This document shows, piece by piece, positions 1 to 7,543 of a stretch of 58,071 nt of DNA; within the stretch, counting starts at the first letter, position 1; each line of letters begins with the position of its first letter. The notes beneath the pieces are model-generated. The model saw only the letters and a list, made by a program, of their open reading frames with translations, was not told the origin of the DNA and ran no database searches. Source of the DNA: a delta proteobacterium ML8_F1 (GTDB lineage Bacteria > Bacillota > Clostridia > Peptostreptococcales > Acidaminobacteraceae); assembly GCA_002029975.1 (NCBI GenBank), contig LQBE01000015.1:176-58246 (forward strand). The letters run 5' to 3'. A program made the translations under genes and the position numbers.

Positions 1-1
1 C

Positions 2-1327
2 AACAACTATCCGAAGGATGGCACTACCTTCACAGATTCAGACGGTTACTATGAGTTTTCAGATCTTCCCACAACGACTACTGAAGCCCTGGTGGTCCGC
101 TACTCCAATGTAGAGGGTCCCATCGTTTCAGAATATGACGGCACCCTGAACGGAACCAACGAGGTGAATTATGTTCCCAATCTCAGCAATCCGCCCTATG
201 TGAACTTTGGCCACTGGGACCATCACCTCCAGATTGAAAAGAGCGTCGATGACGGAACAGTCGAAGTCGGAGATACCGTCGAATACACCGTAATCGTCAG
301 AAACCTCGGCAATATGCCCTTCTACTACCTGGATGTCACCGATACCCTGGAGGATGAAGATCCCGTATCCCTGGGTACGGATGAGATTTTCGAACCCGGC
401 GAGGTACACACCTACACCTACAGCACCACCTTCAGCGACGAAGGCACCTATGACAATGTGGCGGCCGCCACAGGCTACCGTCCTGATGAAAGCACCATAG
501 GAGTCGTTGACGACGCCACGGTGGTGGTCACCGACGGTGACAATCCTCCACGACAAACCACCCGCTACACCCTGAGCGGTTACCTGTTCAGCGATATCGA
601 CGGGGACAACACAGTGGATGACGGAGAAACCGGCTATGAAGGTGTCACCGTGGATCTGTATCTGGGAGATTCCCTCTACCGAACCACTACCACCAATGCC
701 GACGGACGTTACAGTTTCAGTGACTTGAGAGGCGAATACACCGTAGTCGCCAATCCAGACAATGAAATAATGGATGCCCAGGTCTCTGAAGCGGATGGAA
801 CCCTTGATCAGGAGGTCACTGAGTCAGTCTACGCAACGACCTCCAATATCAATTTCGGTTACCAGCCCGCCCCCTTGGATGTAACAACCCTCATCTCAGG
901 TTATGTGTTCAATGACCTTAACAGCGACAACATTTTCGACGCCGGAGAGACCGGTTACTCCAATGTGGAAGTCACCCTGTGGTTTGACGGCGAACCCGTC
1001 ACCACGACTCTGACAGCCGCCAACGGTCTTTACGTTTTCGACTTCCTGACCAATCCCGAGCTCAATGGAATGGATCCGGGAGAATATACAGTCACCATCG
1101 GAACGGCACCAACAGGTGTCTACCAGGTTTCTGAGTACGACGGGACGCCCATGGACAGCACCGTGGTCCTGGAGCTCACCGAGGAAACCGAGGCAATCAC
1201 CGATGTCAACTTCGGGTTTAAGTCTTCTGTCACCCCCAGTGGCGAAACTTATTACTATCAATGGACCCTCTTGGGTTGTCTGATCCTGCTGGCCGGTGCA
1301 TTTTTAAGAAAGAAACCGAGCTTCTAG
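2..1327 (+). CDS. SdrD-B/DUF11 repeat surface adhesin, 3' part
   Basis: The reading frame is open from base 2, so the gene starts outside the window; the GTG at 92 is internal and has no ribosome binding site. The 441 visible residues are modular. The tail of one SdrD-B (Cna-B-like) module comes first (D-S-D-G-Y-Y-E-F). A DUF11/CARDB-like beta domain follows at about 75-160 (EVGDTVEYTVIVRN). Two more SdrD-B modules lie at about 188-285 and 297-405, each opening SGY(L/V)F(S/N)D and closing with a (I/V)NFG(Y/F) strand. Acidic DxDGD-type loops suggest calcium binding. The C-terminus has a hydrophobic segment of about 18 residues and a short RKKPSF tail, as in sortase substrates or membrane-anchored surface proteins. 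No LPxTG is present; the nearest candidate is TPSGE. A class D sortase gene follows 56 bases later. The likely role is adhesion or an extracellular stalk protein. Confidence 0.85.
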   Translation, partial: NNYPKDGTTFTDSDGYYEFSDLPTTTTEALVVRYSNVEGPIVSEYDGTLNGTNEVNYVPNLSNPPYVNFGHWDHHLQIEKSVDDGTVEVGDTVEYTVIVRNLGNMPFYYLDVTDTLEDEDPVSLGTDEIFEPGEVHTYTYSTTFSDEGTYDNVAAATGYRPDESTIGVVDDATVVVTDGDNPPRQTTRYTLSGYLFSDIDGDNTVDDGETGYEGVTVDLYLGDSLYRTTTTNADGRYSFSDLRGEYTVVANPDNEIMDAQVSEADGTLDQEVTESVYATTSNINFGYQPAPLDVTTLISGYVFNDLNSDNIFDAGETGYSNVEVTLWFDGEPVTTTLTAANGLYVFDFLTNPELNGMDPGEYTVTIGTAPTGVYQVSEYDGTPMDSTVVLELTEETEAITDVNFGFKSSVTPSGETYYYQWTLLGCLILLAGAFLRKKPSF

Positions 1328-1383
1328 ATCTGGACTTCGGGAGCAGGTAAATGCCTGCTCCCACCCTTAAGGGGGAGTGCGTT

Positions 1384-2091
1384 ATGAGAAAACTATTGGC
1401 CTGGGCTCTGATGTCAATCGGCCTGGGTCTCATTTTATACTTTCCGCTCAGGGAAAAATACTACGATTACCAGCAACAGCGGCTTTTCGAATCGGCGGTA
1501 CAAACCCCTGAAGCACAAACCACCAGTGAACTAGATGACCAACTGTCGATTCACCCGGGGGAACCAAAGACAAGTGACGAACCGACCCGGGAAACCGAAG
1601 AAGAAACCGCAGCACTTGATGTTTTGGAAACCTCACCGGAAACCATTGAAATGCCTGACGCCCTGGCGGGTCTCGTGGAGGAGTCCCGACCCAACGAACC
1701 CAGAGTCGTAGACGGCACGATGATTATTGAGGCCATCGACCTGGAACTTCCCATTATCAGAGGGGCCTCAGCAGAAAACATGCTGGTTTCTATTGCCAGT
1801 TTCAAAAATACCATTGCCCCTGGTGCCGAAGGCAACTATGCCGTCATCGGTCATCGCAACATCACCTACGGGCGGAATTTCAACCGGCTGGGGGAAGTCT
1901 CCCTGGGAGACGAAATCAAGGTAAAAAAAGGAAACACCACTTATGTCTACCGGATCAGTGATATCTTCAGGGTCCTTCCCGAGGATGTGGGGGTGCTTTT
2001 CGGGACCTCCGGAAAACATCAGATTACCCTGATCACCTGCGATCCCATGGGGGATCCCACCCACCGACTAATCGTAAGAGGTGTCCTTTGA
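1384..2091 (+). CDS. Class D sortase
   Basis: This is a membrane-anchored cysteine transpeptidase that would join surface proteins to the cell wall. I start it at ATG 1384, behind a GGGGGAG site; an in-frame ATG at 1351 lacks one. The protein has 235 residues: an N-terminal membrane anchor (about 5-20), an acidic low-complexity linker (about 30-100) and a C-terminal sortase fold. The catalytic set is visible: His in NYAVIGHRN, Cys in TLITCDP and Arg in HRLIVRG. The E-A-I-D-L-E-L-P-I opening and the TLITC motif fit class D. It lies directly downstream of the adhesin and is the obvious candidate to process it, although that protein's sorting signal is not canonical. No terminator was seen between the two genes. 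Confidence 0.88.
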   Translation: MRKLLAWALMSIGLGLILYFPLREKYYDYQQQRLFESAVQTPEAQTTSELDDQLSIHPGEPKTSDEPTRETEEETAALDVLETSPETIEMPDALAGLVEESRPNEPRVVDGTMIIEAIDLELPIIRGASAENMLVSIASFKNTIAPGAEGNYAVIGHRNITYGRNFNRLGEVSLGDEIKVKKGNTTYVYRISDIFRVLPEDVGVLFGTSGKHQITLITCDPMGDPTHRLIVRGVL

Positions 2092-2130
2092 AACCAATTA
2101 AACTTTATTTTTGCATTTTAGATATTTTAT

Positions 2131-2159
2131 TTGACATTTAAAGAAAATCATGTTACCCT
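2131..2159 (+). promoter_or_regulatory. Sigma-A promoter for the riboswitch-transglutaminase unit
   Basis: A consensus -35 TTGACA lies at 2131-2136. After a 17-base spacer comes an extended -10, TG-T-TACCCT, with TG at 2151-2152 and the hexamer at 2154-2159. It sits about 40 bases upstream of the first riboswitch aptamer, so transcripts would carry both aptamers. Confidence 0.7.
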
Positions 2160-2189
2160 TAAGGGGCAAATAGGAATCTGAAGAAGTTG

Positions 2190-2287
2190 GTCTTTCCAAC
2201 GATAACGGCAAACCAGCCAAAAGGCTGGGACGCAAAGCTACAGGGCCTTCACCTTGAATCAAGGAAAGGCAGCCAGCTACCGAATTA
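2190..2287 (+). promoter_or_regulatory. Cyclic-di-GMP-I (GEMM-I) riboswitch, first of a tandem pair
   Basis: The core GGCAAACC..GGGACGCAAAGCT..AGGGCC..AGGCAGCCAGCTACCGA matches the class I c-di-GMP aptamer, including the conserved GGACGCAAAG segment and the ACCGA end. The two expected paired arms can be drawn: CAGCC/GGCTG, and the CCTT/AAGG-containing second arm. A short hairpin (GTTGG/CCAAC) precedes the aptamer. No clear terminator follows, only a T-run after AGAGAGAC. The aptamer is nearly identical to the second copy. Confidence 0.9.
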
Positions 2288-2324
2288 GAGAGACTTTTTA
2301 TTTGAAAAAATTATGGAAGTTACT

Positions 2325-2428
2325 TCGCTGATCTCAATAGCGATAAAGGCAAACCAGCCAAAAGGCTGGGACGCAAAGCTAAAGGGCCTTCACCTTGAAC
2401 CAAGGAAAGGCAGCCAGCTACCGAAGGG
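2325..2428 (+). promoter_or_regulatory. Cyclic-di-GMP-I (GEMM-I) riboswitch, second of a tandem pair
   Basis: This aptamer repeats the same conserved core (GGCAAACCAGCC, GGGACGCAAAGCT, CAGCCAGCTACCGA) and is also preceded by a small hairpin (CGCT..AGCG). Its 3' strand runs directly into the ribosome binding site GAAGGGAG of the transglutaminase gene, whose ATG is at 2441. Ligand-dependent closure of the P1 helix could therefore affect translation start. The on/off sign cannot be read from the sequence with confidence. Confidence 0.9.
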
Positions 2429-2440
2429 AGATTATTTTTT

Positions 2441-3220
2441 ATGTTCAAGCGTTCCTTGATTCTGTTGCTTGCCGCTGTAATGTTTTTCAGCCCCACTGCC
2501 GTCAGCTTCGCCGACGCAGCCAGTTACAGCTTCACTGCTCTGGAAACAGGCGCCATAGCGATTCAAAAACCCGCCGACAACGATCTCAGGGTTTTCATCA
2601 CAAAGGAAGACCATCAGGCACTGTACACCCTCACTGAGGATGCCCGGCTTCCCCTGCAGTTCGGCAACGGCGATTACGAAATCAACGTTTATGAAAAAAT
2701 CAACGGCCGCTTCAAATTGATTGACCAACAGGCTCTCAACCTCCAGCTTGAAGATCCCAAAGCCGTCTATCTCAATGCCACTCAGAATGTCGACTTCAAC
2801 GAAGACATGGCCGCTGTCAGAAAAGCCAGGGAACTCACCCGGGACCTTGCCACCCAAGCTGAAAAAATTGACGCCATACACAGTTATGTCATCGAAAATA
2901 TCGTCTACGACTATCAGAAAGCCCGCACTGTCAAAGGAAACTATGTGCCAAGTGTGGAAGGAACCTTTGAAATTGCCAGTGGAATCTGTTACGACTACGC
3001 CTCTCTCATGGCTGGAATGCTTCGAAGTATCGGAGTTCCCACCAAGGTGGCTGTCGGTTATGTCGGCACGGTCTACCACGCCTGGAACGAGATTTATCTC
3101 GAAGAAACCGGAGAGTGGATTACCGTGGACGCTACCCAGGATGCGATTTACTCCAAGTACGGCCTGCCGGTGAGCCTCTCCAAAACTTCCGACATGTACC
3201 AGGTGGCCGTCACTTACTAA
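2441..3220 (+). CDS. Secreted transglutaminase-like (TGL domain) protein
   Basis: This 259-residue exported protein has a signal peptide at 1-25 (hydrophobic LILLLAAVMFF, then A-D-A). A beta-rich N-terminal part is followed by a transglutaminase-core domain at about 125-235. The catalytic triad is visible: Cys183 in GICYDYASL, His213 in VYHAWNEIYL and Asp230 in TVDAT. Bacterial members of this family act as cysteine proteases or cross-linking enzymes at the cell surface; the substrate cannot be told. Its start follows GAAGGGAG at the edge of the second c-di-GMP aptamer, so its synthesis is very probably controlled by c-di-GMP. It lies next to a sortase and an adhesin, suggesting a role in switching between attached and free states. 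A terminator follows at 3250. Confidence 0.85.
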   Translation: MFKRSLILLLAAVMFFSPTAVSFADAASYSFTALETGAIAIQKPADNDLRVFITKEDHQALYTLTEDARLPLQFGNGDYEINVYEKINGRFKLIDQQALNLQLEDPKAVYLNATQNVDFNEDMAAVRKARELTRDLATQAEKIDAIHSYVIENIVYDYQKARTVKGNYVPSVEGTFEIASGICYDYASLMAGMLRSIGVPTKVAVGYVGTVYHAWNEIYLEETGEWITVDATQDAIYSKYGLPVSLSKTSDMYQVAVTY

Positions 3221-3249
3221 AAAGCCATTGAATAGTTTTATATATCTTG

Positions 3250-3288
3250 GATCCCCGATTTCAATCCCCCCGGGGATCATTTTTTTTG
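3250..3288 (+). terminator. Intrinsic terminator after the transglutaminase gene
   Basis: An 8-base stem, GATCCCCG/CGGGGATC (3250-3257 with 3271-3278), is followed by A and a run of eight T. Confidence 0.85.
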
Positions 3289-3294
3289 TTTTTC

Positions 3295-3613
3295 CAGGTG
3301 ATGTCCAGGCGCTTAGAAACCCGACGAAAATCCAGTCCTTTAAGCTCACCTGGGTGAAGAAGACGCTAAGTGACAGTCTGTATGGCGAAAGACCCCCGCC
3401 TAGTGAAAGCGGGCGCTTCCTGGTCGATATCTCTGACGGGAGAAATTTCTCCGGGTTCCAAAGGTCTCACACCGGCCCCGGCGCACCAAAACAACAGGGG
3501 CGGTCCAGCAGTTTTTTAGCTGCACCAGGATCTTCTTGCACAGATGAAAGGCCAGTCAAAACAACTGACCTCTCCCCTTGGTCCCACAAAGCCCCCGAAA
3601 CCGGGGGCTTTGT
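3295..3613. ncRNA. Unidentified hairpin-rich region, candidate structured RNA
   Basis: No convincing protein is encoded between the transglutaminase terminator and pepP. The stretch instead folds locally: CCCGC/GCGGG (3395-3399 with 3409-3413), GGAGAAA/TTTCTCC (3439-3452), CCGGCCCC/GGGGCGG (3472-3479 with 3497-3503), GGTCCAGC/GCTGCACC (3502-3509 with 3519-3526, one mismatch), and GGCCAGT/ACTGACC near 3551-3570. A distal pairing, GTGAAGAAGA (3354-3363) with TCTTCTTGCAC (3531-3541), would bracket the middle hairpins. It ends in a 12-base terminator-like stem. I compared it from memory with RNase P RNA, tmRNA, 6S, SRP RNA and common riboswitches and found no match. Strand is undetermined. Confidence 0.35.
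3586..3613. terminator. Bidirectional terminator-like hairpin
   Basis: ACAAAGCCCCCG pairs perfectly with CGGGGGCTTTGT around an AAAC loop. The T-rich 3' arm can serve transcripts from either side: the candidate RNA from the left, and pepP, which ends at 3619, from the right. Confidence 0.7.
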
Positions 3614-3618
3614 CTGAT

Positions 3619-4860
3619 CTATTGGTTTTTCATAATGGCTTCGATTTCATGAATCTCCTTGGGAATATCCCGGGTCAGGACCACCGGACCCTCTTCGGTA
3701 ATCAGAATATCATCCTCGATGCGGATTCCGATAGCCTCTTCCGACACATAAACCCCGGGCTCCAGGGTAATGACCATGCCCGGTTCCAGAGGAATGTCCC
3801 TGGCACCGATGTCATGGGTGTCGAGACCCAGATAGTGACCCACCCCGTGATAGTAGTATTTACTGACCTCTTCGGGTTTTTCAATCAGCCCTGTTGCCAG
3901 CAACTCCCGGGTGAAGACCTCAACCGCCTTGAGATTGAGCTCAGAAAACAGTGTCCCCTTCTTCATGATTTGCAGCACCTCTTCCTGTACCTTGAGCACC
4001 AGCTCATAGAGCTCTCTTTGCCGGGGAGTGAAGGTTCCTCCCACTGGAAAGGTTCTTGAAACATCGGCATTGTAGCCCTCGAACCTTGCCCCCAGGTCCA
4101 AAAGAACCAGTTCGTTTTTCTTCATCCTGCGCTGGTTTTCAACATAATGCAGAATCACTCCATTGGGTCCGCTGGCGACGATGGTTTTAAAGGCGTTTCC
4201 CTCAGCCCCGTTGTTCATGATGACATAATTGAAAAGAGCCTCCATCTGATATTCATAAAGACCGGGCCGAAGGTTTCTCAGAATCTCATCAATCCCCAGC
4301 CTGGTAAGGGCCACGGCCCCCCTGATCTGTTCCAGCTCAATCCCTTGTTTTTTCACTCTCAAATCCCGCAGCGGATAGTGGAGGGATTCAATCTGGATGT
4401 GAGGATATTTCTCCCTGAATTCACTGACCAGACTGTGAATCTGATTCTGGGGCTCTTCAAAGGTGAGACGCTCCAAATCAAAAAAAGCGGTTTTCAAGGC
4501 CTTTTCATGAATCACCTTGTTGAGAATGGTCTTGAGCTCCCGTTCATAAAAAACCACTGGAATGCCCGAGACTGCCACTGCCTCATCCCGGGTCATCCGC
4601 CTTCCCACCCATTTTTCGATGTCCGGCTGTGGCTCCTCAATAAAGAGCATCTCCTCCACCTCCGACTCGTCCTTCACCAGGAGCACAAAAAAATTCTCCC
4701 GCTTTAAGCCCGTCAGGTAGTAGAAATTTCGATCCGGTTTGAAGGGATAAAATTCGTCGGCGGTGGCCCGCGGGGCCTTGCCGCTCAGTACCAGGGCAAA
4801 GCTCTTGCGGGGGAGCCTGCTGGCCAGTCTGCTGCGGTTTCCAATGTGAAAATCCCTCAT
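3619..4860 (-). CDS. pepP: Xaa-Pro aminopeptidase (M24B)
   Basis: The enzyme removes N-terminal residues preceding proline, using a dinuclear metal site in the cytoplasm. It has 413 residues: an N-terminal aminopeptidase-P domain (about 1-120) and a C-terminal pita-bread domain. The five metal ligands are all present: two Asp in LLDLGARFEGYNADVSRTF, His in HGVGHYLGLDTHD, Glu in ITLEPGVYV and Glu in IRIEDDILI. I start it at ATG 4860, about ten bases after GGGGAG. An ATG at 4869 overlaps the ridA stop (ATGA) and is possible, but sits almost on top of that site. It is translationally coupled to ridA upstream and ends at the hairpin at 3586-3613. Confidence 0.92.
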   Translation of the reverse strand: MRDFHIGNRSRLASRLPRKSFALVLSGKAPRATADEFYPFKPDRNFYYLTGLKRENFFVLLVKDESEVEEMLFIEEPQPDIEKWVGRRMTRDEAVAVSGIPVVFYERELKTILNKVIHEKALKTAFFDLERLTFEEPQNQIHSLVSEFREKYPHIQIESLHYPLRDLRVKKQGIELEQIRGAVALTRLGIDEILRNLRPGLYEYQMEALFNYVIMNNGAEGNAFKTIVASGPNGVILHYVENQRRMKKNELVLLDLGARFEGYNADVSRTFPVGGTFTPRQRELYELVLKVQEEVLQIMKKGTLFSELNLKAVEVFTRELLATGLIEKPEEVSKYYYHGVGHYLGLDTHDIGARDIPLEPGMVITLEPGVYVSEEAIGIRIEDDILITEEGPVVLTRDIPKEIHEIEAIMKNQ

Positions 4861-4865
4861 GCCCG

Positions 4866-5327
4866 TCATTCTCCCCGCACCTCTACGATGAGTTCAATCT
4901 CAACAGCGGCATTTCCCGGCAGGGCATTGGTGCCGACAGCCACCCTGGCATGTCGTCCCTGTTCTCCAAAGACAACCTCAAGCAGCTCGCTGGCTCCATC
5001 AATCACCTTGGATTGCTTGGTGAAATCCGGGGCACTGTTCACATAGCCTGTCAATTTGACAATTCTAATGACCTGGTCCAGATCTCCAACCTCTGCCTTC
5101 AAGGCGCTGAGTACCCGGAGGATACAGATTTTTGAAGCCTCATATCCCTCTGCTGCAGAGAGGTCCTGTCCCAGCTTCCCGGCATAGACCAGCTTGTCCC
5201 CCACCTTGGGGGTCTGCCCCGAGATAAAAATCAGATTGCCGGTCCGGGCCGCCGGAAGGTATCGGGCGGCAGGTGCCGGCATGGGGGGCAAATGATACCC
5301 CATGGATTCGATGCGCTTTTCGTACAT
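4866..5327 (-). CDS. RidA/YjgF family protein
   Basis: This 153-residue protein belongs to the RidA/YjgF/UK114 superfamily; the length and the MGYHLPPMPAPAARY opening fit the longer subgroup rather than classical 130-residue RidA. Canonical RidA hydrolyses reactive enamine/imine intermediates released by PLP enzymes. The conserved core is visible in LIFISGQTP, YVNSAPDFTKQ and the C-terminal arginine in RVAVGTNALPGNAAVEIE, the position that binds carboxylates in active family members. The start is clear: AAAGGAGGAAAATT then ATG. It is first in an operon with pepP, the two overlapping by ATGA. Whether this subgroup deaminates enamines is not shown by the sequence. Confidence 0.88.
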   Translation of the reverse strand: MYEKRIESMGYHLPPMPAPAARYLPAARTGNLIFISGQTPKVGDKLVYAGKLGQDLSAAEGYEASKICILRVLSALKAEVGDLDQVIRIVKLTGYVNSAPDFTKQSKVIDGASELLEVVFGEQGRHARVAVGTNALPGNAAVEIELIVEVRGE

Positions 5328-5400
5328 AATTTTCCTCCTTTGAAAGCAATTCTACTGTTCTTATCCTGTGTTTTTTGATATGCTGTTTTCAGGTGATGCC

Positions 5401-6081
5401 ATGCGAAAAGAAAAGCTTGAAATCCTGGTCCTCACAAGTATAGCCTCTGTGATGATTCTGTTTGTTTTGAACTACCTGCTGATGGGTGACTACATTTTTG
5501 TCAGTGTCGTCAAATGGCTTCTTTTTCTGGGGATGCCGGTGATTGTCGCCGTCCACTATTCCGACTATACAATTTTCAAGGGGACTCTCACCCTTGAGCC
5601 TGTCAATTTCAACCGGGATACCAATACCCTGGTCATCACTTTTCTTCCATTACTGGGGATTATGCTGGCCTTCCTGGGCCTCGAGCACCTGATTGATCTT
5701 GACATCATCGAGAATAATCTCGTCACCTATTATCGCCTGAGCAGGGGAAATTTCATCCTTTACGGTCTTTATATGGTTTTTGTCAATTCTCTTTTGGAAG
5801 AATTCTTCTTTCGAGGCTTCATTTTTCTCAACCTGAGAAAACTCGGCTATCCGCGGCTGGCCTATGTGCTCAGTGCCGGTCTCTTTTCCCTCTATCATCT
5901 GGACCTGATCATCCACTGGTTTTCACCGGGGATAGTGCTTTTGTCACTGCTGGGGATTTTTCTGGGCGGTCTGATTTTCGCCTATCTGGATACCCTGACC
6001 GATGGACTGAGTGAAGGCCTGGCGGCCCATGTCCTGGCCGATTTGATGCTTCTGGCCATCGCCGGAATAAATTTCTTTTAA
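5401..6081 (+). CDS. CPBP family intramembrane glutamic endopeptidase
   Basis: This polytopic membrane protein of about 226 residues belongs to the CPBP/Abi (type II CAAX prenyl protease-like) family. Several hydrophobic segments are evident. The family's signature is present: the EExxxR motif in LLEEFFFRGF and the downstream His in FSLYHLDLI. Family members cleave peptides in the membrane or take part in peptide export and self-immunity; no substrate is implied here. ATG 5401 follows AGGTGA with a short four-base gap; in-frame GTG 5368 and ATG 5380 lack a better site. It is transcribed away from ridA and ends in a strong terminator. Confidence 0.82.
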   Translation: MRKEKLEILVLTSIASVMILFVLNYLLMGDYIFVSVVKWLLFLGMPVIVAVHYSDYTIFKGTLTLEPVNFNRDTNTLVITFLPLLGIMLAFLGLEHLIDLDIIENNLVTYYRLSRGNFILYGLYMVFVNSLLEEFFFRGFIFLNLRKLGYPRLAYVLSAGLFSLYHLDLIIHWFSPGIVLLSLLGIFLGGLIFAYLDTLTDGLSEGLAAHVLADLMLLAIAGINFF

Positions 6082-6083
6082 GC

Positions 6084-6121
6084 AGGGGAACATCAGTCAA
6101 GACTGGTGTTCCTATTTTTTT
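6084..6121 (+). terminator. Intrinsic terminator between CPBP protease and nitroreductase genes
   Basis: GGAACATCAGTC pairs with GACTGGTGTTCC (one G-U) around AA, followed by TA and eight T. The converging nitroreductase operon may also use the stem. Confidence 0.85.
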
Positions 6122-6135
6122 TAAACCCTGACCGC

Positions 6136-6645
6136 CTAGAATTTTTCCCAGTGGATCCGGCTGGCATCCTTGCGGTCAAGACCTTCCTTGGCTGTCACTG
6201 GCTCCCCGAGGGCGATCAATCCGACAGGCATGTAGTGCCCGGGAATCCCAAAGGTTTCTTTGACCACCTGGATGTACTCCTCCACGGGGTACACTCCAAT
6301 CCAGACCCCGCCATAACCCATGGCGTGGATTCCCAGAAGGATGTTCTGAATCGCCGCAGCGGTATCCGCCACATAGAAGCCGGGCTCCGGTTGCTTGCGG
6401 GTGTCCGCCATGACCAGAATGCCGGCGCCCGAGGTTTTCAGGCCCTTGGCGTACTTCAAGTCCCTCCCCAGCTGCTCAAGGGTCTTTTTATCCTTGAAAA
6501 CAATAAACTCCTGGGGCTGCAGATTATGAGCCGTTGGCGCAAAAAATCCCAGTGCTGCTATTTCCTCGAGAACTCTGTCCTCCAGGACTTTTCCGGTGAA
6601 CTCCCTGATACTTCTCCTGGTCCTGATACCATGAATGGTTTCCAT
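6136..6645 (-). CDS. Nitroreductase-family FMN oxidoreductase
   Basis: This 169-residue protein has the hallmarks of the nitroreductase superfamily: the N-terminal RTRRSIREF FMN-phosphate motif, the middle segment FAPTAHNLQPQEFIVF, and a C-terminal GYGGVWIGVYP followed by MPVGLIALGEP. Such enzymes reduce nitro compounds, quinones or flavins with NAD(P)H and act as dimers. The substrate here is unknown, and it is shorter than NfsB-type enzymes. Its ATG lies four bases after the ROK kinase stop and uses the AGGAAAGGATGATCAA site inside that gene's end, so it is the last gene of the pgi-ROK-nitroreductase operon. A link to glycolysis beyond shared transcription is not evident. Confidence 0.85.
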   Translation of the reverse strand: METIHGIRTRRSIREFTGKVLEDRVLEEIAALGFFAPTAHNLQPQEFIVFKDKKTLEQLGRDLKYAKGLKTSGAGILVMADTRKQPEPGFYVADTAAAIQNILLGIHAMGYGGVWIGVYPVEEYIQVVKETFGIPGHYMPVGLIALGEPVTAKEGLDRKDASRIHWEKF

Positions 6646-6649
6646 TTGA

Positions 6650-7543
6650 TCATCCTTTCCTCATTGCTTCCGCCAAAAGGGCTCCGCCGTAAATCCCCGC
6701 ATCATTTTCCAGGGAGGAAATCATCAGCTCAGCTCTTGGCAGGGCCTTAGTGAATTTTCTTTGCTCCACTCTTTTTTCCAGTTCTCCAAGGACCAGATTG
6801 AGGCCCAGGGAAACTCCTCCTGCAAAAACAATCCTCTGGGGGTCGAACAGATTGATCAGATTGACCACCCCGTCGGCCAGATGATCCAGATACCAGTCCA
6901 TTGATTGGATCCCCAGAGGGTCTTTTTTTTGATAACCGTCAAAAATCTCCCTGGCCTCCCTGACGGGAAGGGGGGCTCTTTCATTGTAGTGACGCACAAG
7001 AGCCGTAGCCGAGGAATACACTTCAAAACAGTCCTGCCTTCCGCAGGTACAGGGAATCCCCTCATAGCCGATTCGCATGTGTCCCACTTCAAAACCCAGC
7101 CCGTGGCTGCCCCGGTACAAGGCGCCTCCGAGGATGACCCCTCCTCCCACTCCGGTACCCAGGGTCAGGAGGATGCCGTTGTTGATCCCCTTGAGCAGAC
7201 CCGCCTGCTGTTCCGCCAAAGCGGCCAGATTGGCGTCATTGTCCAGAAAAACCTCGACTCCCGTGGCCTCCTCCAGCCATCTGGCCAGGGGAATCTCCTT
7301 CCAAAAGAGATTCTTGCATTCATAGATAAATTTCTGGGTTTCATCCACAATACCGGGAACTCCGATTCCCACGGCGCTGACATTCTCCCCGGAGCGTATG
7401 ATTCCCTTCAGTTTTTCAATCAGTTGGGGGGTCCCTTTTTCAATCTCCGTGGGCACCACCCCCCGGGAAATTATCCGGTCCTCATGGAGGATGCCGTATT
7501 TTACGCTTGTTCCTCCCAGATCGATTCCCAGGACCCTACCCAT
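6650..7543 (-). CDS. ROK-family sugar kinase (glucokinase-like)
   Basis: This 297-residue kinase has the ASKHA phosphate-binding start GIDLGGTSVKYGIL, a sugar-binding/catalytic DNDANLAALAE, the glycine-rich LGTGVGGGVILGG and the ROK zinc motif CTCGRQDCFE. ROK kinases phosphorylate glucose, N-acetylmannosamine, fructose or other hexoses; ROK repressors carry an extra N-terminal helix-turn-helix, which is absent here. Overlap by eight bases with pgi upstream strongly suggests glucose as the substrate, giving glucose-6-phosphate for Pgi. It starts at ATG 7543 after GGAGG with nine bases of spacing. Glucokinase is the best guess, but specificity is inferred from context. Confidence 0.85.
   Translation of the reverse strand: MGRVLGIDLGGTSVKYGILHEDRIISRGVVPTEIEKGTPQLIEKLKGIIRSGENVSAVGIGVPGIVDETQKFIYECKNLFWKEIPLARWLEEATGVEVFLDNDANLAALAEQQAGLLKGINNGILLTLGTGVGGGVILGGALYRGSHGLGFEVGHMRIGYEGIPCTCGRQDCFEVYSSATALVRHYNERAPLPVREAREIFDGYQKKDPLGIQSMDWYLDHLADGVVNLINLFDPQRIVFAGGVSLGLNLVLGELEKRVEQRKFTKALPRAELMISSLENDAGIYGGALLAEAMRKG

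Noticed and set aside
1-1327. GTG 92 as start of the adhesin gene
   Set aside because: The frame is open to the window edge and encodes more SdrD-B residues upstream, so the start is outside.
1240-1327. An LPxTG sorting signal in the adhesin
   Set aside because: No LPxTG, NPxTG or LPxTA string is present near the C-terminus.
3295-3613. RNase P RNA, tmRNA, 6S or SRP RNA
   Set aside because: The conserved elements I can recall (GAGGAAAGTCC, the tmRNA tag frame, the SRP GNAR loop) are missing on both strands.
3228-3617. A 129-codon plus-strand open frame across the region after the transglutaminase gene
   Set aside because: It begins before the terminator, has no ribosome site, overlaps several stems, and its residues do not resemble a protein.
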